In this document: piece after piece, positions 57,825-64,000 of the stretch | How positions within the stretch are numbered: position 1 is the stretch's first letter | Layout: each line of letters begins with the position of its first letter | Assembly: GCA_016716665.1 (NCBI GenBank) | Contig: JADJVH010000008.1 | Coordinates: forward strand, 184,597-248,596 | Length of the DNA: 64,000 nucleotides | Source of the DNA: Candidatus Opimibacter iunctus | GTDB taxonomy: Bacteria > Bacteroidota > Bacteroidia > Chitinophagales > Saprospiraceae | Reading direction: 5' to 3' | The notes under the pieces: generated by a model | What the model saw: only the letters and a program-made list of their open reading frames with translations | Databases searched by the model: none | Told to the model about the DNA's origin: nothing | Program-made: the position numbers and the translations under genes

Positions 57825-58343
57825 TTACTTCGATTTATGTACTTCCAGTTCGATCTCGATCAGAAAATCGGGGAGGGCGAGTTCTTTTACGCCGAGCCAG
57901 GAACCAGTTGGAAACTGCTTGGTATAAATAGAATTGCGGTATCCTGATTGCTTCAGGAACTCGGGCATGTTGGTAGTAAATACATTTTCTACGACCACAT
58001 CGTCAAAGGTGCATCCGTAGTGCTTCAGTATTTTATCCAGGTCGGCATAGCAGTTTTTCATCTGTTGCAGGAGATCACCCTTGGCCGTTGGATTTCCGGC
58101 ATCATCCATGCTGACAGCTCCTGATACTTTAATATCATTTCCGAGTCTGACGGCATGGGTATATCCGAAGGCTTTTTCCGCTTCCGGACGAAGGCTGTAA
58201 TACTCCACAGTTTCTGTTTCCTGAGCCACTGCAGGAGTGGTTGCCGCCGGTTCGTTGGATTCCGGAGCGTTGCAAGCTCCCATAGCCATGACCAGGACAA
58301 GGAAAAACGCCAGTGCAACTGGTTGTTTAAAGCTACTTATCAT
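57825..58343 (-). CDS. Exported RidA/YjgF-family lipoprotein
   Basis: 172 aa. Lipoprotein signal (FFLVLVMAMGAC, Cys about 24), Pro/Ala/Thr linker, then a RidA-fold domain from about residue 50: YTHAVRLGNDIKVSGAVSMDD, DLLQQMKNCYADLDKILKHYGCTFDDVVVENVFTTNM, YTKQFPTGSWLGVKELALPDFLIEIELEVHK. The Arg that binds carboxylates in true RidA (xGR or R105-type) is not clear here (LALPDFLIEIE), so imine-deaminase activity is doubtful. Its promoter carries the same 18-bp palindrome as the response-regulator gene at 61803. Confidence 0.88.
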   Translation of the reverse strand: MISSFKQPVALAFFLVLVMAMGACNAPESNEPAATTPAVAQETETVEYYSLRPEAEKAFGYTHAVRLGNDIKVSGAVSMDDAGNPTAKGDLLQQMKNCYADLDKILKHYGCTFDDVVVENVFTTNMPEFLKQSGYRNSIYTKQFPTGSWLGVKELALPDFLIEIELEVHKSK

Positions 58344-58398
58344 GGTTTTCGTTTCGTTTTGATTGTGATACAGTGGATTTACCGTGCACTGGCATCAA

Positions 58399-58446
58399 CA
58401 AATGTAGATGTGCGATGTGGGGTGGGGTATCACATCTTGATGTGAT
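58399..58446 (-). promoter_or_regulatory. RidA-gene promoter with 18-bp palindromic operator
   Basis: -7 box reads TACATTTG on the minus strand (58399-58406). Upstream at 58429-58446 is the perfect-arm palindrome ATCACATC-TT-GATGTGAT. The gap between operator and -7 box is 22 bp and no -33 TTTG is seen, the layout of an activator-dependent promoter. The same palindrome and spacing (21 bp) occur at 61752-61798. Confidence 0.75.
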
Positions 58447-58467
58447 GGCTCAATATGCCCCATCTAA

Positions 58468-58615
58468 TTTTTCTGCGAAAAATTTTCACCCCTGTGTGCT
58501 GCGCAACCCCGGGGTCAATCGAACCGTTCCCTTTACTCCGGGGTTTTCGGAGCCATGTTGCTAAAAACCGCAAGTTTAAACTTGAGGACGCACAAGCGTA
58601 AGTCAACTTACGCTT
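58468..58615. other. Cluster of palindromes downstream of the histidine kinase gene
   Basis: ATTTTTC/GAAAAAT (about 58469-58485, followed by TTTT), AACCCCGG ... CCGGGGTT (about 58505-58548), the perfect palindrome CAAGTTTAAACTTG (58571-58584) and the stem AAGCGTAAGT-CA-ACTTACGCTT (58594-58615). Some of these probably end the kinase transcript. No gene in 58344-58640. Confidence 0.65.
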
Positions 58616-58640
58616 AACGAAATTGTGTAGAAGCTCCTTC

Positions 58641-61600
58641 TTACAATGATTTCATTTGAAGGGAGACCTTAAACCCGTCTTCACGGCTCACCTGGAAGGT
58701 CGCTCCAAGTTTATTAGCGCGCATCTCGAGATTCTGCATCCCGAAGCCTGAGGACTGAAGCACTGTGCCCGCAGGTTTTCCGTTGTCATGAATGGACAAT
58801 TCAAATTGATCCCCAAACTGACCAAAGCGTATAATGACGTCAGTGGCATTGGAGTGCTTTGCGATATTGGTAATACCTTCCTTGTAAAAAAGGAATAAAT
58901 GCTGGCGTTCATCGACAGGCAATTTTTTCTCCATGGGCAAGTCACCCAGTTCAAACCGGAAGATGATGTCCCTTGGGGTCAGCATCTCTTCCGCATTTTC
59001 GCGCATCCTGTCAAGGAGATCCTTGACTTTGTCACGACGACTGTCAATGGACCAGACCACATCACGCATCTTGGATAGGGTGAGCCGGCTGATTTCACTA
59101 ATGCGATGGAGCCTGGCCGGATCTGATTTTTCCTGATTGAGCTCCATGATTTCAGCCTGCATCGCCAACCCGGAAAGCATAGAACCAACTTCATCATGTA
59201 AGTCACCAGCAATCCGTGTACGCATTCGCTCCATCTCCAGTAGTCGTCCCAACCGGTAACGCACTAATGCATATACCATCGCGCCTAACAACAGCAGGCA
59301 GCCCAGGCGAAACCACCAGGTCTTGAAAAAAATCTGGTTCACATGTATCGGAATAGACAACTCTCCGGAACTCCAGTTTCCTTTGCTATCCGAGCCTTTG
59401 ATATGCAGCGTATATTGTCCGGCTGGAAGCTTGTGATAGCGTATGACCGGCTGATTACCAATATAGGTCCAATCGTCTTCCAGTCCTTCGAGCCAGACAT
59501 AATATTTACTTTGTTCAGGCTTGAAATAGTTAGGTAATGTCCAGGTCAATTGAAAATAACTGTCATAGGGAGATATCTGGATAGGTGCGATCGCCATGTC
59601 TCCCAAAACAGTGGTCTGTAGGCTATCCAGAAGGCGGTTGTATTTGGAAAAGCCTGTAAACGACATTGGTGGATTTGGCCTTTGTTCAAGGATGTCCAAA
59701 GGATTGAAATATTGTACCCCGTTCATGCCGCCAAACCAAAGCCTTCCTTTGTGGTCCTTGTAGAATGACGTGTAGTTGAACTCATTATTGGACAACCCAT
59801 CCTCCTCATAAAAATTCTGAATGGATCCTTCCTTCATACGTAAACAGGAAAGTCCATTATAGGTGCTGGCCCAGATATTTCCCTGGTCATCGCTGAGGAT
59901 CCCGGTAACATTGTCATTGGCCAGTCCTTCCTTTTGGTCATAAATGCGGATGGTATTGGTGGTTTCATCAAACCGGTTGAGGCCACCGCCGAAAGTACCA
60001 ATCCATAATATGCCGTCCGGATCATAATGAAGCGAGAGGAGATGATTGTTGCTCAAGGCTGGTGATGTTTCCGTCGTCAGGTTTCTAATGATCGTGCCAT
60101 CCCGATGGATTCGAAAGAGGCCATTCTTGTCTGTAGCCACCCAGATGGATCCATCTTCGTTTTCAAGAAAGTACCTGGTGAGTACAGACGTAAACTCACT
60201 ACGACTTTCCTTAAGCAGTTTTACTTTTTGATTCGTTTTTGGATTGTAGATGGTCAGTCGGTCAAGGGTGCTGCCCAGTATAAAAGATCCATCCTTTAAT
60301 CGTCCGAGTGGATTGGATGAAAATTTATCCGCCATTCCTCCAAACTCGATAATGGATAACGGAGTCATGGTGGTGAGATCAATCTTAATCAACTGGTCTG
60401 TCAACGTCCACACGACATTCTCCTGTTGATCAGCAATAAAATGTTTTGCCTCTTCGAGGAGTAATGGATTAGGATGTTGAACTCCGGGCAAATAAGCTAT
60501 GTCAGTCTTCCCTTCCGGAAAGGAAACACGATGTATCCCGATATCTCCAAATTCGCAATAGGCGAATACGTTTCCACCCTTGTCTTCAAAAATGCCGCGC
60601 ATTTCATTACCCCAGTCTACCCCTGGTCTGGTAAAACAAGTTTGAAAAAACTGTTTATGGTTGGGAATCTTGATCAGGCCGTTGTCTGTAGCTACCCATA
60701 ACAGGTTAGTCTGGTCTTCAAACAGCCCTTGAATATTACCGGACTGCAGGGCATCCTTCAATACAACAGTATAATCCACCCAGGACCGATCGGGGTTCCA
60801 CCGAAGGAGTTGTGTCTTGGTGGCAAACCACACATGGCCTTGTCTATCCTCAACCGCATGATTGGCTATGGTCGACAAGCTATCTACGATGATTTCTATT
60901 CGCCTTTCATCGGGATGATAAAGCCAAATCTGGTTTTTACTTTTTGGAAAAATAAATACACGGTTTTGATGGTCCACAAATACCGGTGAAAAATACCTGA
61001 TCGTACCATACCATATAGAGCTATCTATTTTTGCTTGATGGAGGAGTTGACCTTGCGGGGTGTAATGTCGAAGACCTGTGGTTGCGTTACTCCACCAGGC
61101 ATTTCCAGAAGGATCAATAGCGAGACTGGAAAGTTCACGCCTGCTCCTGATGGTAGAAGCCAATTCTTTAAAGGATGATCTGCCATCGCTGTGGCCCAGA
61201 TACATCTGTCCTTCCCTCTCCCAGACAGCCCACACGCTTCCATCAGTGGCTGGCTGCAGTTGTAGTACCTTCCCGTTAATTGCTAAATCTTCAGTGATAT
61301 CACGGTATTGAAAATTATTCCGGTTAAAGGAATAGAGCCGGTTATCCGCTACCATCCACAACAGGCTGTCATTGATCGCATGGATGCCATCCATCAGGAT
61401 GTCACCGCCGGGAAAAAACTGGTCGGCCCGGCGGTCATTGCCGAAACGGGTAAACTGGTAACTGTCATATCGGTTGAGCCCCTGTCGGGTACCGATCCAC
61501 ATCAATCCCTGATGGTCCTGCTCTATCGCCGTCACGCTACGAAAGCCAAGACCATCCTCGATGGTGAGGGCTTCCCCCTTGGGCAGACGCTGGGCATCAA

Positions 61601-61712
61601 GGCAAAGGCAGAGGTGACAGATCAGGATGGCCACCAACCCACGGGGTGGTAACGAGAAGACAGCCATTTTTAATTGTCGGATACTACACATTGCAAATCG
61701 AGGAGACGTCAT
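58641..61712 (-). CDS. Propeller-type sensor histidine kinase (two-component regulator propeller, Y_Y_Y, HisKA_3)
   Basis: 1023 aa. Starts possible at 61712, 61691 and 61667; a signal segment (GLVAILICHLCLCLDAQ) follows in all. Periplasmic part: about 14 Reg_prop propeller repeats (GLGFRSVTAIEQDHQGLMWIGTRQGLNRY, DDQGNIWASTYNGLSCL, DHKGRLWFGGMNGVQYF) and a Y_Y_Y domain (YYVWLEGLEDDWTYIGN). One membrane helix (about 775-795), then HisKA_3 with His839 in AGDLHDEVGSMLSG and an HATPase (EGITNIAKHSNATDVI, SSGFGMQNLEMRANKLGA). Cytoplasmic kinase phosphorylates a NarL-type regulator, encoded divergently at 61803. The propeller usually senses oligosaccharides or similar ligands. Confidence 0.93.
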   Translation of the reverse strand: MTSPRFAMCSIRQLKMAVFSLPPRGLVAILICHLCLCLDAQRLPKGEALTIEDGLGFRSVTAIEQDHQGLMWIGTRQGLNRYDSYQFTRFGNDRRADQFFPGGDILMDGIHAINDSLLWMVADNRLYSFNRNNFQYRDITEDLAINGKVLQLQPATDGSVWAVWEREGQMYLGHSDGRSSFKELASTIRSRRELSSLAIDPSGNAWWSNATTGLRHYTPQGQLLHQAKIDSSIWYGTIRYFSPVFVDHQNRVFIFPKSKNQIWLYHPDERRIEIIVDSLSTIANHAVEDRQGHVWFATKTQLLRWNPDRSWVDYTVVLKDALQSGNIQGLFEDQTNLLWVATDNGLIKIPNHKQFFQTCFTRPGVDWGNEMRGIFEDKGGNVFAYCEFGDIGIHRVSFPEGKTDIAYLPGVQHPNPLLLEEAKHFIADQQENVVWTLTDQLIKIDLTTMTPLSIIEFGGMADKFSSNPLGRLKDGSFILGSTLDRLTIYNPKTNQKVKLLKESRSEFTSVLTRYFLENEDGSIWVATDKNGLFRIHRDGTIIRNLTTETSPALSNNHLLSLHYDPDGILWIGTFGGGLNRFDETTNTIRIYDQKEGLANDNVTGILSDDQGNIWASTYNGLSCLRMKEGSIQNFYEEDGLSNNEFNYTSFYKDHKGRLWFGGMNGVQYFNPLDILEQRPNPPMSFTGFSKYNRLLDSLQTTVLGDMAIAPIQISPYDSYFQLTWTLPNYFKPEQSKYYVWLEGLEDDWTYIGNQPVIRYHKLPAGQYTLHIKGSDSKGNWSSGELSIPIHVNQIFFKTWWFRLGCLLLLGAMVYALVRYRLGRLLEMERMRTRIAGDLHDEVGSMLSGLAMQAEIMELNQEKSDPARLHRISEISRLTLSKMRDVVWSIDSRRDKVKDLLDRMRENAEEMLTPRDIIFRFELGDLPMEKKLPVDERQHLFLFYKEGITNIAKHSNATDVIIRFGQFGDQFELSIHDNGKPAGTVLQSSGFGMQNLEMRANKLGATFQVSREDGFKVSLQMKSL

Positions 61713-61751
61713 TACGGCTGTAAAATATCTGATTTTGGGTTCATTGTCCCT

Positions 61752-61798
61752 ATAACATCAAGATGTGATCAGGCTCTTGCCCTGGAGGTGTACCTTTG
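61752..61798 (+). promoter_or_regulatory. Response-regulator promoter with 18-bp palindromic operator
   Basis: Palindrome ATAACATCAAGATGTGAT at 61752-61769 (17 of 18 bases symmetric with the RidA-promoter copy), a 21-bp gap, then -7 box TACCTTTG at 61791-61798, only 4 bp before the ATG at 61803. On the other strand a TATTTTA box about 24 bp from the palindrome may serve the kinase gene, so one operator could drive both directions. Confidence 0.75.
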
Positions 61799-61802
61799 AA
61801 CC

Positions 61803-62444
61803 ATGAAACCCATACCCCTGGCCATTGTAGAGGACGACCCCATCATCAGAGAGAGCCTGAGGACTTTCCTCGGAGACGATCCGCAGTTTGAGCTCGTCTA
61901 TACTGCTGTCTCCATGGAGGACTTCATCCAGACCCTGCAAGACAATCCCCGTATCACACCTGCGGTGATGTTACTGGATATACAACTGCCGGGGCAGTCC
62001 GGCATACAAGGCATTCCCCTGATCAAGAAGCTTCGGCCTGAAGTAGATATCATCATGCTGACTACATTTGAAGAAAGTGATAAGATCTTTGCAGCTCTCT
62101 GTGCAGGTGCCTGCTCGTATCTGTCTAAAAGAGTATCACTGGTCACGATCCGCGATGCCGTGCTTACGGTACACAGAGGTGGATCCTATATGTCACCAAG
62201 TATCGCCCGCAAAGTTGTGGAACACTTTGCCCCTATCCCCAAGAAAGAAGACGGCCCACTGACTTCACGTCAGCAGGAGATCGTGGATTGCATTGTCAAT
62301 GGACTTAGCTATAAAATGACTGCTGACAAGCTGGGTATTTCGCTGGATACCGTGCGCACCCATATCAAGCATATCTATCAGGTGCTGGAGATCAATAGCA
62401 AAGGGGAGTTGATCAAGCGGTCGCTTGATAAGAGACGTGATTAA
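61803..62444 (+). CDS. NarL/FixJ-family response regulator
   Basis: 213 aa. Receiver domain with acidic pair Glu10/Asp11/Asp12 (IVEDDPIIRESL), phospho-acceptor Asp59 (VMLLDIQLPGQSG) and Thr/Lys positions (IIMLTTFEESD, YLSKRVS). C-terminal LuxR-type HTH (LTSRQQEIVDCIVNGLSYKMTADKLGISLDTVRTHIKHIYQVLEI). Partner of the divergent propeller kinase. Its promoter carries a palindrome likely to be its own binding site. Confidence 0.95.
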   Translation: MKPIPLAIVEDDPIIRESLRTFLGDDPQFELVYTAVSMEDFIQTLQDNPRITPAVMLLDIQLPGQSGIQGIPLIKKLRPEVDIIMLTTFEESDKIFAALCAGACSYLSKRVSLVTIRDAVLTVHRGGSYMSPSIARKVVEHFAPIPKKEDGPLTSRQQEIVDCIVNGLSYKMTADKLGISLDTVRTHIKHIYQVLEINSKGELIKRSLDKRRD

Positions 62445-62483
62445 AAAAGTAGAGACGCGATTAATTGCGTCTCTACTTTTTTA
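62444..62483. terminator. Bidirectional terminator between response regulator and M28 peptidase genes
   Basis: AAAAAAGTAGAGACGC (62444-62459), 8-base loop, GCGTCTCTACTTTTTT (62468-62483): a perfect 16-bp stem with A- and T-runs, placed between two converging genes. Confidence 0.95.
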
Positions 62484-62513
62484 TTCGTGTCTCCTTTTTA
62501 TCCTTTTTCGTTT

Positions 62514-64000
62514 TTAGTTTGCAAACACCATCTTCTTTGTAGCGATGACGTGGTCATTGATGTATAAGGAGTAAAGGTAGGTACCGGCTACATTATACCC
62601 ATGCTCATAGAGCACTTCATTCATACCTTCCTTGACAGCTACCGGAATTTCCTTTACCATTTTGCCTTGCAGATCGGTGATGATAATGCGAGCATTATAA
62701 TCTGATGCAGGGCCATTGACTAGGAAACTTATAATCGTTGACTCATCAAAAGGATTTGGCTTGTTTTGGAGCAATTCAATTTTCTCTGTGGGGGCAATAT
62801 CTTCATGGGTGCCTGTGAGGCGGACCAATACTTCTTCAGAAAAGAGGCTTTCGATTCCCTGCTATCGATTGCGGCGGCAGAAATAAAAATATTGACCTGG
62901 CGGCTGGGTAATTCGAAGACGCCTGATTTGCCACCTGTGATATAATAGAGGGTATCAAAATCATTTGTATTGACCCTGAGCCCTACAACATATTGGTTGA
63001 GATCATTCGGGTCTTCGATTTCGATATAAAGGTAGTCACCATCCTGGCCAACATCCTTGATCACCGGGCTATCAGGACCGAGTGCGGCCATGGCGGCAGC
63101 ATTGCCGTTGATCGTCGCATTGCGGGAGAGATAGTTGAAGTCAACGAAGAAACTATCGATCACTTCATCGCCATCTGTATCTACACCCAATATATCATCC
63201 GAGGTGTGTTGGCGGTCATGGTAATCTGGATCAGTCACATCTGCATTGCCATGTTCGTTGGCAGAGGTGAAGCGCATCGCCGTATAACCATTCTCCCTGA
63301 AGGGAATGTGGTCGCTGCCTCTTCCGGTGCGGTCTTCGGCGGACATCACCGAGACTAACATCGGCACTTGTGCCAAAGGCCGGATCATCTCCTGGTATTC
63401 GAGTTTGATAAAACGTGAAAGCGCCTTGTGCGGAGAGTTGAACCCGCCAAAGGAAAATAACCTCACCTGGGTACTGTCGATGTTGTTGAGCCCGGGACAT
63501 GATGGTGGAGAAGAGGTCTCCCCGCAGATAATGCCGCCGACGATATCATTATTAAGGACAGCCTTGATTGGCAGACCTTCCTGTTTGGCATACACCGCAA
63601 ATGCGTTCGAACCCACGAGACCTTGCTCCTCTCCGGTGACGGTCATGAAGACTATGGTGTGATCATATACATAACGGCTCATAACTCTCGCGAGTTCGAG
63701 TACAAGGGCTGTTCCGCTGGCGTTGTCTTCCATGCCTTCGGCAAGGCAGTTGATATCGCAGTTGTCTGCGCATCGGCTATCGAGATGTGCTTCGATAATG
63801 ATGCATGATGGATCTGATGTATCACGGCCCGGAAGAACGGCTACCACATTTTTATGGCTCATCATGCCGCATACATCCTGGTCAAACTGTAGGTATCCTG
63901 TGATGAGTCTTCCACTCTGTGCTGCATCATTGCGATCAAACTGGCTCAGTACCCACTTGCGGGCTGCACCTATACCTGTTGCTTCGGAGATGGTATCTGA
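62514..64000 (-). CDS. M28-family zinc peptidase with T9SS sorting domain (5' part cut by window edge, one frameshift)
   Basis: The frame is open to the right edge (reading SDTISEATGIGAARKWVL upstream), so the N-terminus lies outside. M28 metal ligands are clear: EAHLDSR (His, Asp), GMEDNASGTA (bridging Asp), TGEEQGLVGS (Glu-Glu), LNNDIVGG (Asp), SDHIPF (His). A CARDB/T9SS-like tail follows. The frame breaks near 62857 at a G3 run; restoring one base gives ...IESLFSEEVLVRLTGTHEDIAP and then the sorting domain NKPNPFDESTIISFL ... MVFAN ending at 62514. Secreted aminopeptidase-like enzyme. Confidence 0.9.

Overview
The window looks like a chromosomal contig of a member of the Bacteroidota, most likely a Saprospiria-type marine or activated-sludge lineage (class-level placement is inference). 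The evidence is a SusC/SusD pair, many secreted proteins ending in type IX secretion (T9SS) sorting domains, the HYC_CC_PP family, an 'AQ'-type signal peptide style, and -7 promoter boxes of the Bacteroidota form TAnnTTTG. I found no rRNA, tRNA, CRISPR array or prophage.

Layout. 1-1128: N-terminal part of a GH29 alpha-L-fucosidase (runs off the left edge). 1.5-5.3 kb: YCII-type lipoprotein, M1 peptidase, metallophosphoesterase. 5.6-25.2 kb: a glycan-use locus. Its minus-strand half encodes an AraC-type sensor, a complete ABC sugar importer (binding lipoprotein, two permeases, MsmK-type ATPase), a GH130 enzyme and an (alpha/alpha)6-like lipoprotein. Its plus-strand half encodes SusC, SusD and two large T9SS-exported LamG-domain proteins. 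Many reading frames in 7-22 kb are broken by single-base indels, often at homopolymers. 25.3-26.3 kb: a DUF559 nuclease gene embedded in copies of a C/G-rich palindromic repeat. 26.3-32.1 kb: a probable copper locus (TonB receptor, HMA protein, HYC_CC_PP protein, then a redoxin and a cytochrome-c/PHM-type copper monooxygenase). 32.4-35.1 kb: a membrane protein paired with an M19/amidohydrolase-like enzyme. 35.1-37.0 kb: an Rrf2 regulator, the Fe-S repair protein RIC and a small lipoprotein, a likely nitrosative-stress group. 37-41.5 kb: M1 peptidase, recA, small conserved protein. 41.8-47.5 kb: TonB receptor, membrane protein, FG-GAP repeat protein. 47.6-51 kb: Lrp regulator, MarC, third M1 peptidase. 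51.1-55.3 kb: nucleotide-sugar/polysaccharide genes (UDP-sugar dehydrogenase, aminotransferase, deacetylase-like protein). 55.4-62.4 kb: a large T9SS protein of unknown function, an exported RidA-like lipoprotein, and a propeller-type histidine kinase divergent from its NarL-type response regulator. 62.5-64 kb: an M28 peptidase running off the right edge.

The most interesting non-coding signals are (i) the DUF559 gene inside the palindromic repeat cluster, (ii) an 18-bp palindrome found twice, at the same distance upstream of the -7 box of the response-regulator gene and of the RidA gene, suggesting the regulator's own operator, and (iii) several families of dispersed intergenic hairpins and tandem arrays.
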